Shown here piece after piece: positions 45,609 to 57,849 of a DNA stretch of 64,000 nt (positions are counted from its first letter, which is position 1; the number at the start of each line of letters is the position of its first letter). Source of the stretch: Cephalotrichum gorgonifer (taxonomy: Eukaryota > Ascomycota > Sordariomycetes > Microascales > Microascaceae). The stretch spans positions 2,455,198 through 2,519,197 of the forward strand of contig ONZQ02000002.1 of NCBI GenBank assembly GCA_900312665.1. The letters run 5' to 3'. The position numbers and the translations under genes are program-made. The notes under the pieces were generated by a model that was not told the origin of the DNA, made no database searches, and saw only the letters and a program-made list of their open reading frames with translations.

Positions 45609-46577
45609 GCCCGGGTCGTCCAGCCCCGTATCAAGTATCTGGACGACATCGGCGTGCCCCTCTCGAAGAGCCCACCATAGCGGTGTCCGGCCCTGTTCGT
45701 CTGGCGAGTCAATGGCAACTCGCCCTGTGCTCAGGAGCATCCGGACGACAGCGGAATGCCCACCCCTAACGGCCCACCAGAGCGGTGTCCGGCCTTGTTC
45801 GTCCGGCGAATCGACGGTAGCTCGCCCTGTGTCCAGGAGCACCCGGACAGCACCGGCGTGGCCCCCCGCACATGCCAATGATAGTGGCGTCCGGCCCCGC
45901 TCGCCCGCGGCATCGACATTTACCTGCCTGGTGTCAAGGAGCATCTGGACGACATCCGCGTGCCCTTCCTCAGCCGCATACAATAGGGGCTGATCGAGGT
46001 TAACTCGGCCCGTGTCGAGGAGTATCCGGACGACCTCGGCGCGCCCTTGGGCAGCCGCCCGTGATAGCGCCGTCAGGCCACATTCTTCCTGCGTATCGAC
46101 GTCAACTTGGCCTGTGCCGAGGAGGAACCGGACTACATCGGCGTGCCCTTCCTCAGCCGCCCATGATAGGGGCGTCCGGCCATCCTCATCATCGTTGGCC
46201 GCATCAACGTCAATGCCGGCCACGCCGAGGAATAATTTAATCGACTCAAGGTGACCCTTTGCGGCTGCGAGCGATAGAGCCGTTACGGGACCAGGGCCCG
46301 CCCGTCACGGCCTGGCGAGCACGAAGTCCTCTTCAACTTCGGCTCTGTGACGTTCGGAGAGGAGGATCAGTCGCAGTCTCCGCTTCTGCGCTGTACTCGC
46401 AACCCCGTGCTCGGCGATCCATCGCCATAGTGTACGCGCAAATCGCGTGTGCAGCAGATCGTTGAGGGTACCGTAGAGTCGGCGGTTTGTTTGCACCAGC
46501 GCGTTGAGATCCGCACCGTTCGTCGTCTCATCAGCAAAATATAGCAACAGGTCATCCGGCCAGGCGTCCAGTGCCAT
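45609..46577 (-). pseudogene. F-box/ankyrin repeat protein, interrupted by one TGA and fused downstream to the oxidoreductase
   Basis: From ATG 46577 the frame opens with an F-box-like region (LDAWPDDLLLYFAD, then DLNALVQTNRRLYGTLNDLL), the usual start of fungal F-box/ankyrin proteins. A TGA at 46305-46307 ends it. The same frame then reopens into seven ankyrin repeats (VTALSLAAAKGHLES, GRTPLSWAAEEGHADVVRFL and similar), the last two nearly identical. The final repeat loses one residue (QILDTG instead of QILLDTG) and runs directly into the dinucleotide-binding strand of the oxidoreductase. No splice acceptor lies between the TGA and the first ankyrin repeat. An intron from 46393 to 46262 would remove the TGA in frame but would also remove part of repeat one. 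It is most likely a recently disabled gene. Confidence 0.65.
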
Positions 46578-47219
46578 CCTTGCGGACAGCGAGCGAGCGA
46601 CGTCTTACGGGTGAGGTGGGCAATTGGCCCCTCGGCTCTCTCTCCCTCTCTAGGGCTAATTAAAGCAAGGTTCCCTATAGAAAATGACACACCGAGAGCG
46701 GTTCAGTGAATTCTTGCAGTTGTGGGGTCGTAAAAAGCTGGCCATTATCCGAATACGAGTAGGTAGGATCTTGTGCGCGAGAGGGAAAGGGGTACTTGCC
46801 GCATAGCAAGTTGTCGAGACCCTGAGTTGACGCTCGTCGACCCTGCCTGTCACTGCTGCCTAAAACGGTCCATGTGTCGCGCCAGGGTGGTCTCGGCCGG
46901 AATTGTAGCAAGTACGGACAAAAGGCGAAATGAGTATCTCTTGGGAAAGGGTATATGACAGGGGAAAGGGGTCAAGTATACTCTGCACTTGAGTTAGAGA
47001 GAAAAAGGGAAAGATGAAAAAGGGGGGTACCGGGAAGAGAAGTCTACAATTGTATACAAGAAGAGAAGAAAAGGGGGATGGGCCAAAAACCCGGCCAGCC
47101 TACGGAATCGCTCCGGCCTAGGGTTCAAGGGTAACCTAACCCGCCATCCTGACCAAATTACAGTGATATACTTGTGTCTAAAACCATAGCCCAAGAAACT
47201 AAAGCAGTTTTCTCGCGCA
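46578..47219. other. Intergenic, no gene recognised
   Basis: The 5' flank of the F-box gene and the 3' flank of the ankyrin/RCC1/BTB gene. No supported coding sequence. Confidence 0.5.
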
Positions 47220-50200
47220 TCAGGAGGCGGGCACCTTCCCGCCCCGCCCCCTCACCCCCCTCGAATGGCCATCCCCCCTCCCCCTCGACGCGGAGGCCGC
47301 CACATCGGCCCGCCGCGGGAGAGCTGCACCATCGCCCGTGCCCCCGCCACCTCTCGCCTTCCCGCGCCCTCTCCTCGCCCTACTCTTCCCCCTCTCCCTG
47401 TCCCCCTCGCGCGCCGGCGGCCCCCGCGCCGCCTTCCTCGCCTCTTCCTCGCACGCCCTCCTGCTTTCCTGGTCCCACCACTCCTGGAACGCCTGCTCCT
47501 GCTGGATATCCGCCAGCGGCCTCTTCGCCACTGCCTCCTTCACCAGCTCCACCTCCCTCCTCTGCTGGCCGATGATGTCCTCCATGCTCAGCCCCAGAGA
47601 CGGCTCCGCGTAGCGAGTGGGCTTCGAGTGGGGCGTCATCCTCGAGGAAGACGGCGAGGCGTTGCGGCGCGTCTGGCCTGAGAAGCGCGTGTCGGGAGAC
47701 GCTGTTCGCCGGCTGGCGGACGAGGGTGTCGTCTCCGCCGCCACGAGGGGCTTTACCGGGCCCGAGACCGCGCGCGGCGGCGGCGTGGGCTGGGGAGTTG
47801 GGCTCGCTGGCAGGGGGGAGAATACGTCCTTCAACGACATCCTCGGCACTCTGGCTACCTTCCACGGCACCTTGGACTCCGAGGCCTGTTCCCGTTCGGC
47901 CTGCCGCTGGGACGCCTCGAGCTGCTGCTGCCGTTTGCGTTCCTTCTGGGAGAGCTTCCCAGGTGTCGCCTTCGGCGTCTGCACCGTTTCTCCACTCTTC
48001 TGCGCGGCGAGGCCGGTTGCGATACCCGATGGGCCGGCGTCCTGGGACATGATGGAACGGAGGTCCAGCTTGTCGACGGGTAGGGCCGGAGCGCCCCATG
48101 GGCTTCCCGCCTTTGCTTCGCGTGGGTAGCCATCTCCTTTGGAGGGAGTCGAAGGGGAAGACACGGGGCTCGTCAGATCCAGGGGCTGCCGTCTCTGCGC
48201 CCGGGTGCCGGACCGAGAAGTGCCGCAAGGGGTTCTCTTATCGGCCTGTCGAAGGAGAGGGGATTCGGGTTCGGGACGCTCCAGGGGTGCTTCGTCTTCG
48301 TCCATGTTGAAGATTAAGTCTCCCTGCGATGCCTGGGGCCTCAGGGGCGGCGTATTTGGCTCGCGGCTCGCGGCCCTCGGCTTGCGCCGTGGCTTGTCGC
48401 CCGTAGGCGACCCCTGCAGGCCGTCTTCGAGGCTGCCAAACTTTGTTCTGTAAGACAGGGATAGCTTCCGCTCGTCCTCCTTGTGCGCGGCCTTCCAGGC
48501 CATCTCCTTCGCCCGCCGTCTCCTCTCCTCCTCGATGTCTTCTACGAGCTCGGGGTATCGCTCGTGCAGTAGCATCTCGGCGCGTCCGCTCCGAGAGAAG
48601 GGGGCGCGGGCGAGCTGGTTCTCGCGGACGACCTCGTCGAGCTCATACATGAGGTCGTCGTCGAGATCATCCAGTAGGTGGTTTTCGAGCATCATCTCCA
48701 TATGCAGGCACGCATACTCTAGCCCGGCATTCTTGAAGTCCTCTACCGAGCAGGGGCTGATCTCGTTCAGGAGGTGGGAGATGTTGCGGCCCGTGACAAA
48801 TCTCGAAATCACCTGCTGACATATCTGCGAAAGCCGATCGAGCATCAGCTCGTTGGCCATGCTCATGACATCCATGACAAGCTCGGAGAACTGGTCGATG
48901 TTGGAGGAAATAACCTCGTCAAAGAGTCCCAGCCCAACGTCCCCATACATATGTAGGAGAACATGGCGGAAGGCACGGGGCTCGAAGTGGCTGAGATCGA
49001 CCCTGACCATCTCCTCGCCGCCTGCCTGTCTTTCCAGCCTCCCTGCGAGCCACCCACCATCAGACCTCCCTGCAAAAAGTCCATGGAAGAAAGGACATCG
49101 TCGGCGGAGGAGGTAGCTGTGCACGGGCACTTCAGCCCCGTCCAGCTCCAAGAGGGCATCGCCGCTCTCCAAAAAGGAGTGGTCCTGCACGGCTAGCCTA
49201 AAGTCCTCGTCGAGAGACTTTATTATCCGAGCCTGCATTCGCGCGCCAGCCTCGAGCTTCATCATGTTGAGCCGAGCCGCCAGCTTCATCAACTCCACCC
49301 TGACTTGGCGGTATCGGAAGGACAAGTGGGGGACCTCGCGAAGATAGTTCCAGACGGGGACAACCTCGTCTTTGTAGGCATAAAGAACAAGGTTGAGGAG
49401 CGAGAAGATATCAAGGCCATCAAATGTAAGGACTGCCTGTCCGTGTGTGTTTCGCTCGATTTTGAGGACCTCAGGGATTTCGCCCTGACCGTCGTCCCTG
49501 AATGACGCAAGTGCCTTCCGCAGCACGGTGCTTCGCGCTGCTAGAACCCACGCGTGGATAGGGATCACCAGACCCGGCGCTGACATCGTACATGCCACAG
49601 CGTCAAAGCCGAAGCCGCCCAATCCCAGCATACCCAAGTACGGCTCGAGATCACTCTCCAGATCGGGAGACTTAAGTACCTGATACGCAGTCTGGCCTAT
49701 CTTCTTCTTCGCCAGCTCGGCGTCCCAGTATTTCAGGCTAGGTTTGGCATTACCACCGTGGGACTCACGGGATTCAAAGTCCTCGAGGGGACAGAGCGAG
49801 GCCAAGTCATCCCAAAGAGATTGGCCGGTGACCTCGATCCGCTCGGCGACGGACGTGCAGTCCCGTCGGATGGCTGCAAAAGCACCAAAGGTCGAACTCC
49901 GGACGGTAACGGCATTCGTGATACCGGGAACTCGCTGGAACTTGAAGTGCTTTCGCTTAATCTCGCCTGAGCCGGGCGCGGCGGCATCCTTGGCCTTCGA
50001 CCGCTTCACTCGCCTCCAGACCGCACCAGATTCGGTGCTGATGATGACAGAGCCGTTTTCTCCGACGCCGAACGACGTGACGCCCTCCTTCTTCGCACTC
50101 CAGATGCACTGCGCCTGGGACACGGCGCCCTTCTTGATCTTGACCGGATTGGTGGTAGAAGTAGCCGACATGGTGTCCACATGATGGTTCAGATTCATCA

Positions 50201-51833
50201 AGAATAGATCGCCCCGAGCGCTCAGGGTGGCAATGGCCTCGCCTCCCGATGATATGGCCTTGATCTTGTTGAGATTCCTGGGAGTCCTCGAGGTGGAGGA
50301 TGCCCCAAGTCGCGTGTTGACGAAGATATCGGGGGCCGGGAACTTTACGATGTTGTAGCCATAGCTTGTAAAGACGAAGACGGTGTTGCTTGCCAGTAAG
50401 CAGGTGGTGGCCTTGTCGATCGCCGATACCATCAGGATGGGTGTGGAGATGAGGGAGGCCGCTACTTTTCGCGGAGCAGACTGGATCTCAAGGGACCTCG
50501 AGTCAGCGTCCATTAGGCCGAGTTGACCGAGATTACGGCCCCAGCAGTATAGAGAGGAGCTTGAGTGGGCAACCGAATGCACGGCCGATGCGGCAATCCC
50601 GACGATGACCTCCTTCTTAAGCGGGCCGAAAACCTGACGCGGGGTGAGGCTCACGGGTTCCTCGTCCGCCCTGGCCGGGGTGGGCAGGGCATACCCGAGC
50701 TGGGACATGGCGTTGGAGCCCCACGACCACAGCTCGCCGTTGCCGACGACGGCAAGGGTATGGTTCTGGCCGAGAGCGACGTGCGAGACACGCCTCCCGG
50801 AGAGCGGGCCTTGCACCGGAACGAAGCGGAACCTGGTGTTCTCGTCGCCGAGGCCGAGGCGACCTCCTCGACCAACGCCGCAGATGTAGAGATTCGAAAC
50901 CGGATCGTTGGTCAAAACTGCACTGTGGAACTTGGCGAGAACGACATCGCGTATGTGCATGGGTCGTTCACGCATCAGAGCAGGTACGGCACCCTCCTCG
51001 CTGCCGTTGTTGCTAGCACGGGCTGCATCCGTTGCTTCTAGACTGTCGCGACAAAGGCTCTCGATAAGATGCTCTGGCCGGTGCAGTTGTAGTCTCTCGG
51101 GGAATTGCCGGTCGCTTTCGTCGCCAACTCCGAGAGACAGGTTCTTGTTGCTCCCAAATGTGTATAATTCATCCCCTGGAAGCCCATGCGGGTCGTTTGT
51201 GTTGCGATTCATCTCGTCACTAGATACATGTCAGGACATATACGCACACACATGTGGGACAATCGGTTTCGGGCCAGGGGTCACCGACAGGCTGCTCACA
51301 GTCGACTCGGTATCCGAGTCATCAGCCTCGAGGGCATCGGTCGCTCGCCGGGCGGCAATGGTGGAGTTGTAGAGGTCGAACGGACTGTTGCCCTCCCGAT
51401 CCTTAGTCTTGATGAGCTGCCCGACCCGGCTATTCGCGGTGCCAACCAGGGTTTCCGTCATTATGCGCTGCTCAGCTCGGAGCAGCAGGCGCGCGATGGC
51501 GATGTTGCCGGCGTAGAGGGCACGGTGGAGGGCGTTCCAGCCACTCTCGGGATCTCGGGCGTATATGTCGATCGCGGGGTGTTCGAGGAGGGCCTCGACA
51601 ATCGCAATGGCGTTTTCGCTCGTGGAAGAGGCCGCACGCAGAAGGAGGGTGAGCCCAGCATGATCGCGGCTGTTGATCTCTGCCTTCCCCAGGTTTGCGC
51701 CGGGCCCAGAAGAGCCGCCATGCCTAAAGCCGTTCGGACCCCCTACATGTTTACTGACGGGCGCGGGGGCCACCAGCCGGCGGAACCGGTCGACATCGTT
51801 TTCCCAGTAGGATCTCCAGAGTGTGTGACTCAT
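47220..51833 (-). CDS. Ankyrin-RCC1-BTB protein (IBtk-like)
   Basis: Proteins of this layout resemble metazoan IBtk, and BTB domains often recruit CUL3 ubiquitin ligase; function in fungi is not established. Exon 1 is 51833-51248 and exon 2 most likely 51175-47220, giving 1513 residues. The first 195 hold ankyrin repeats (MSHTLWRSYWENDVDRFRRL; SGWNALHRALYAGNIAIARL). RCC1 repeats follow (DELYTFGSNKNLSLGVGDE, GRGGRLGLGDEN, LWSWGSNAMSQLG). Next comes a BTB/Kelch-type pair of domains (LLELDGAEVPVHSYLLRRRC; FRHVLLHMYGDVGL). The last 450 residues are charged, Pro/Ser/Arg-rich and coiled. The exact intron is uncertain: a 72-base intron with GTGCGT donor is preferred, because the nearer acceptor would leave only about 39 bases. 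ATG 51833 is favoured over the upstream in-frame 51911. Confidence 0.88.
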
Positions 51834-53972
51834 GTGGCGGGTAGACGCAGAGGTTGTCCTGGCGCAAAGTTGTCCTCCAAGCGCGCTCGATGACCTCGCT
51901 GCGAATCTCAAAGGACCACGGCCTGTTTAAAGGTGCAGGAGAAAGCGCAAGTGGCGGACGTGTCCGGTAAGGCGGGATATTCGGAAGCGTAAAGTTTGAC
52001 GTCGGATGGGGCGAAGATGCTCGATGTGGAGAGGCGAAGAAGTAAGCAGCTCGAGATAGCGAGATAAGCCGGATGGACCAAGGCAAAGGTTCGGAGTTGC
52101 GACTACGAGTAGGTCGAGGATGTCAGGACGAAGGAGCGTTTGGTATTGTAGGCCTGTTCACGAACCCTAGACAGTTCGGATACAACAGGACAATTGGGGC
52201 GGGAGGGCGATAGAGAGTAGAAAGGAGGGTCCGGATATCCCACTCGAAATTGGGTTTCTGAGGCTTTGTGCGCGCGTCGCGGATGTCATCGGCGTGCACT
52301 GTGTTTTAGCGGGGGACTTTGGGAGTGACGCCACTGTTACCACGCGGCTTCAGAATCGCGCCCCCAGGAGAAGGCAGATGCGAGCACGTGGGACGAGCAC
52401 CGAAGCCAATGGATCCTCGCTCTTGACCGGCAATAAAGGACGTCCGTAGGAGTAATTAATGCCTATTTTGCTCATAATCGTACTGATTGTATGAGGGTGG
52501 TTCCAGGTATCCATCAAAAGGCTTAAGACGACGGGCGCCTTCACAGGTCGTGGGACTTGACCACATGTGGACGATGGTGAGTGACCACAAGTACTCCCGA
52601 TTACTCACTCGCCGAAGCGAAGCGAAATATGACCTCTGCCTCCGTCCCGGGAAGAGTGGGAGTAATACAAGTTATGTAGCATTTGATAGAATGCCGTCGT
52701 TTTCTTCTCTTGGCCTAAATCCAGATACCTATCTCGTACTCGTATATCGAATGGATGGGAGATCCAAAGAGGCGCATTTCCGAATTTACCTTTGCGCGAG
52801 GCGAGGGCCCAGGTCTTAAGTCCTTAATGTCTCTCCATCCCGGATGGGAAACCACGGTAATATTATCCACCGTAAGTAGCAGCAGCAGCAGCGGGTGCCA
52901 GGTGTGGTCGCCGTTGGCATGACATGACACCAAGTCCGACGGGGAAGCTCCGTGGACGGTTAGTTTGTACGGCGGTGATTTGTACTCTGGAGATTTGTAT
53001 GTAAAGACCCGTCTCTTACTGAGAGCCCGAACGCGGGAGCCAGAATCGGATAAAACTATATCCTGTACGGCTAGTAATACAAGTGCTCAAAATAGCGCCC
53101 TGCCGAATATCCCCCACAGCAGTCCATTCAAACCTTGCTTGCAAGTGCGAGTATTACGTGAGGGGCCTACTTGCAAGAGCTCGCGTTTTCAGTGGATTTA
53201 GTTTTTAGTAAGTCGAGGAACGATCGCATGTCAAAGCTTCATGCGGGCCAATAGCGTGGTGCACGATTAAACCTATCTTGGAATTTGCCGCAGATAATAC
53301 AGGGGATAGTAGTTCCGGCCTCCAGGGTAGCTATTACTACAAGCCCAAGTGGATCTGGATGGAGTAATTACTCGTACGTACATTCATCTAAGCTGTCTTG
53401 TACATGCATAGCGCTTGTGTTTGAACTTGAATTCGCAAATGCTGTTAGTACATGGACGTAGTACATGGATGTATACATGTACTAAATCAGAAATACTTGA
53501 CGACTTTCCATACCATCATACAAAACATACCAGCCATGCATCATGCAACGACATAAAACCCAGCACCACGAAAGACGCCATCAAACTTGTCGAGAGAACA
53601 GGCCATAAAGTACGGCAGAGGGGCACTAATAAAGACTCCAGCACTGCTTGGGGTTACTGTGGGGGTCGGGGCGTACCCCTGTAAATATCCCGCCTGGTCT
53701 CAGGCACGCGCCACTAGGCTAGTCCCGATTAGGCCATCCCACCTTTTACCCCAAGCGCAAGCGGTGAACTGCGGCGGGTGCCGCCACTTTCTTGGTCCCT
53801 GGAGCTCCCCCGACCGCGGAGTGACTTTTTCTGCATATCAAAAGTATTTTTCTCATCCGCCTTCCACATACCCATCGAAACCTCTCAACTCTCCACTCTC
53901 CACTCTCCTTGTGCCTTCGTCCTTCGTTTCTCTGACCCTCCTCGTCCCCAATCCCACCCTCACACAGCGAAC
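51834..53972. other. Gene-poor stretch and divergent promoter
   Basis: About 2.1 kb between genes transcribed in opposite directions. No coding sequence is recognised. A short CAG run lies at about 52877-52893, and TACTTGTA/ATTACTCGTACGTAC-like words occur around 53040-53480. The last 200 bases, CT-rich, are the leader of the carrier gene. Confidence 0.5.
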
Positions 53973-55293
53973 ATGTCCGCGAACGATAGGCCTCTCAGCT
54001 TCGGCTACCAGTTTGCCGCTGGTATGCTCCTCCCCCTCCTCCCCAAGCGTTCGCGATATCGGACATGACTGACAGTGACAACCGCGATAAAGGCGCCATT
54101 GCTGGTGTATCGGAGGTGAGTTGCCCCTTCGCCCTGGATATGCCCTCTTGTTGCGAAATGGTGCACTGACAATGTGTCTACCTGAAGATCCTGGTTATGT
54201 ATGCAGTGACCCGACGTCCGAAGTGTCCGGAGCTCAACGCGCTAACTGAAACGCCTCGATATCCAGGTACCCTCTTGATGTCGTGAAGACCAGAGTGTAG
54301 GCTTCCCATCAGGTTCCCCCTTGGACCAACCTCCTCTATACTAACCAATTCTAACTAGACAACTACAAACCGGTGCCGCCACCGGTGCCGACGCCTACAC
54401 GGGCATGGTGGACTGCTTCAGCAAGATCATCCGCAATGAAGGGTGTGTCCCCCTCCCCGCCTTCCTACTCCTGCCCTCCCCAGCCCAGTTATCACCACCC
54501 TTGCCATCGCCCGTCGGACGCCCACCAGCTATGCCTCCTCCGTGTTAACCCGACCTTCCCACCTCGCAGCTTCTCCCGTCTCTACCGCGGAATCGCCGCC
54601 CCCATCCTCATGGAGGCCCCCAAGCGTGCCACCAAGTTCGCCGCCAACGACGAGTGGGGCAAGATCTACCGCAACATGTTCGGCGTCGACAAGATGAGCC
54701 AGCCTCTCTCCATCCTCACGGGCGCCAGCGCCGGCGCCACCGAGTCCTTCGTCGTCGTCCCCTTCGAGCTCATCAAGATCCGCCTCCAGGACAAGGCCTC
54801 GGCGGGCAAGTACACCGGCATGATCGACTGCGTGCGCAAGACCATCAAGCACGAGGGCCCCCTCGCCCTCTACAACGGCCTCGAGTCCACCCTCTGGCGC
54901 CACATCACCTGGAACGCCGGCTACTTCGGCTGCATCTTCCAGGTCCGCCAGCTCCTCCCCAAGGCCAACACCAAGTCCGACCAGCTCCGCAACGACCTTG
55001 TCTCCGGAACCGTCGGAGGAACCGTCGGCACCATGCTCAACACCCCCATGGACGTCGTCAAGTCGCGCATCCAGAACACCACCGTCGTCCCTGGCCAGGC
55101 CCGCAAGTACAACTGGGCGTGGCCCGCCCTCGCCACCGTCGCCAAGGAGGAGGGTGTCTCCGCCCTGTACAAGGGCTTCATCCCCAAGGTCCTCCGTCTC
55201 GGCCCCGGCGGTGGTATTCTGCTCGTCGTCTTCACTGGCGTCATGGACTTCTTCCGCGACATGAAGTACCCTCCCGCCGCGGTCGCCATCTAA
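53973..55293 (+). CDS. ODC1: Mitochondrial 2-oxodicarboxylate carrier
   Basis: Exchanges 2-oxoadipate and 2-oxoglutarate across the inner mitochondrial membrane, serving lysine metabolism. Exons: 53973-54021, 54093-54115, 54188-54198, 54267-54296, 54359-54442 and 54570-55293, giving 306 residues, the normal length. The short exons are required to build the conserved first repeat, GAIAGVSE + ILVM + YPLDVVKTRV + QLQTG. The third exon is only 11 bases. The three carrier signatures are PLDVVKTRVQ, PFELIKIRLQ and PMDVVKSRIQ. The second half is one exon and includes GGTVGTMLNTPMDVV and LYKGFIPKVLRLGPGGGILL, close to known fungal members. The gene name follows family resemblance. Confidence 0.93.
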
Positions 55294-55744
55294 GCGAGGG
55301 TTTCTTTGTTTTTTTCTTCTTCGTATCGGATTGGTAAATGGGGCGAAGGTAGACGCGGGGAAATATAGTGGGAGGGCATGGGATACCACCTTTCATCGTT
55401 TCATCTGGCCCTGGAGTCTTTTGCTATTTTTCTCTTGGATTTTCTTGTTCTCTGTTCTTTGCACCTCGCCTGTTGTAGACAGCGATTTGGGCTACATCTG
55501 TATCTCTGCATCTATACAATTTTATTGTAACCAAGATCTACTACACAGTCACACCATTCACTCGCCTGATCCGCAATTCACGTGTCTGTCCATTTTTATC
55601 ACAGGAAGGAAGGATGCTTGGGTATACGTAACCTCATGAATAGGCACAAAAGTAAGCATAGATGGTAAAACACGCTGATGATGGATGACGCCCGCCACCC
55701 ATTGCTATGGATATTATCTAAAGCCCTCTCAGCACCTCCCTCCC
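55294..55744. other. Convergent intergenic region
   Basis: 3' flanks of the carrier and of the BUD22-like gene. T-rich stretches after 55290 fit a fungal 3' end. No gene. Confidence 0.5.
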
Positions 55745-57394
55745 TCAGTCGTCAAACACAATCTTGTTCGAGGCGCAAGGTCGCATCGAGATCCTCTGCG
55801 CCGGCGCCTGCTCCTTCGCCTTCTTCCTCGCCTCCCAACTAGGATGCAGCGGGCCCTCGTCATCCTTCTTCGTCACGGGAGCTGGCCTTGCTTTCACCCC
55901 GCTCCCCATCGCCGCGAGGGGCCCCTCGATACCCTTCTTCCAGGGCTTCCTCCCCTTCCCATCGTCCGCGCCCACGGCGCCCCTCCTCATGTCCCACCCG
56001 TCGTCCCTCGCGCCGCCCTTGCCCGCGCCCTTCCTCGCCGGAAGCTTCTGCACGTGCCTCGCAGCCTGTCCGAACTTCTTCTCCCAGATGGCCTGGCGCT
56101 GCTTCTGACCCAGCCGGTTCTTCCGCGGGGCCACGTCGACCTCGGAAGCGGACGACTCCGAGCCGGACACGTAGCCGCCCATGAGGGAGGGCAGGAATAT
56201 GTCCGTGGGCTTGCTCTTGGATTTCTTCTTGGCTGGTTTGGAGGTTTTGGAGAGCTTGGCTTGCTTGGGCGGGCGTTCCTCCGGCTCGGACTCGGACTCG
56301 GACTCGGATTCGGATTCGGACTGGGAGTCGTCCGCTTCGGATGGGGAGCCAAGCTCCTCGGAGTCGGATGCGGAGGCGAGGGAGGATGGAGAGGCTCGGC
56401 GGGCCAGGGCGCGGCCGAGCTCGGGCTCTGGTGATAGCGAGATGGACATGTCGCGCACGCGGATGCTCTTCCTCTTGCCCTTCTGTATGTGATCGGATTC
56501 GGACTCGGAGTCGGCATCTGACTCCTCGGACGACCCGGCGAGTAGCCCCTCGTATTTCGCAAAGGCCCGTTCCTCGGCGTCAGTGTCCTCCGCTTCGCTC
56601 TCGGCCAGACGCTCGTCGTCGTCTTCCTCCTCGCCCGTCTCCTCCTTATGTGACTTCTTCTCCTTCTTGGGCGTCTCAGTCTCCATCTTTGCGCTCTCCT
56701 TCTTCTCTTTCCTTTCCTTCTTCGCCACCTTTTCGGCGTCCGCTCGGTCTACCGCCCCCTTCTTCCTGTCGGGTTCCTCCGCTCCGGACTCCGCCTCATC
56801 CTTATCCTTGCCGCCCTTCTTCTTCTTCCCCTTCTTCTTCTCGGGCGGCGCCAGGTGCAGGAACGTACACACGTCGACAATCACCCCCTCTATAACCTGC
56901 CTCACCTCCAGCCTATTGAACAGACAGCTCGTAACGGCATGCAGCGCCGCCCGCTCCTTCTCCTCGAGGTCCGGCTTCGGGATCTCCCTTCGCACATAGT
57001 CGGGCAGGCCAGGGTGGTTAGCGAGCGATTTCACCTTCAGGAGGGAGGTGTAGAGATAGTGGTATGCCGTCTGGTGGAGGTCGAGAGACTGTTCCGCATC
57101 GAAAGGAAAAAAAAGTTAGCGAACGTATTCCCACAAAGCGCCTCTGGCCCGTACAAAGCCCACACCAAATTCGGGAGGAAGGGCGAAATGCCAGGGAGGA
57201 GGACGAACCTTGAGTACCGCAACCTCAAGCTCAAACTGTTGCGTCTTCTCGGGTGTGTTGTCCTTGTCGCGCACACGTTTGCTCAGCCGCTGCCTCTCGA
57301 ACCCTTTGACCTTCTTCAGCGCGCGGAAGAGGTCCGTCTTGTGCCTCTCAAGCCTCTCATCCAGGCTCTCCTCAGCTCGCTTTCTCTTGACCAT
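55745..57394 (-). CDS. BUD22: Bud22-domain ribosome biogenesis protein
   Basis: Bud22/SRFBP1 proteins act in the nucleolus in early processing of the small-subunit rRNA. Exons 57394-57209 and 57088-55745 give 509 residues; the 120-base intron starts GTTCGT. The N-terminal helical region (MVKRKRAEESLDERLERHK through FNRLEVRQVIEGV) is followed by long Lys/Glu and Ser/Glu/Asp-rich segments and repeated Ser-acidic pairs (ESESESESESE). The C-terminal signature is intact: DIFLPSLMGGYVSGSES, KNRLGQKQRQAIWEKKFG and LHPSWEARKKAKE, ending KIVFDD. The start gives the expected short basic N-terminus. Confidence 0.9.
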
Positions 57395-57849
57395 CGTGTG
57401 CGTGTGTGCGTGTTCGAGCGTGTGGTGTTCGTAGGATCGTCGACTCTCCTTCAAGCTGATTTAGAAAAAGTCCAGCATGTTGGATCCACTGATATTCTTA
57501 CTCGCAGATGTCGAGAAAAAAGTTTGGCGGGGCAAAAAAGCTACACAGTGCAAATTAGCATTGATACATGCTCATTACATCACACCTCACTTACATCCAT
57601 CTCGTCTAGCTTCCCCGCCTCCCCTCTCGAAGACCTCTCTCACTTACATCCAGCCTCCCCACCTCATGAGAGAGAAACTAGATTTCGAGCGTTCTTCTAT
57701 AAATACATCAGAATATACCCGAGTCCTACTCAAGGCCCACAAATAACGAACACGGCGCACCTGTTGAAGGGAAAGACTTTTGGCCCAGCAAGAAACACTT
57801 AGGAATCGGTGCACTTTCAGGGAATAGCATCTTAGCTCACGGAGTAGAC
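57395..57849. promoter_or_regulatory. Divergent promoter region between BUD22-like and SDR genes
   Basis: A 455-base gap between oppositely transcribed genes. No specific regulatory motif is claimed. Confidence 0.4.

Noticed and set aside
47380..48228. 282-codon frame overlapping the C-terminal part of the RCC1/BTB gene
   Set aside because: Another frame of the Arg/Pro/Ser-rich tail. No start context or conserved sequence.
54529..55389. 286-codon minus-strand frame opposite the oxodicarboxylate carrier
   Set aside because: Antisense to a strongly supported gene; composition (Gly/Asp/Glu/Val) is that of a shadow frame.
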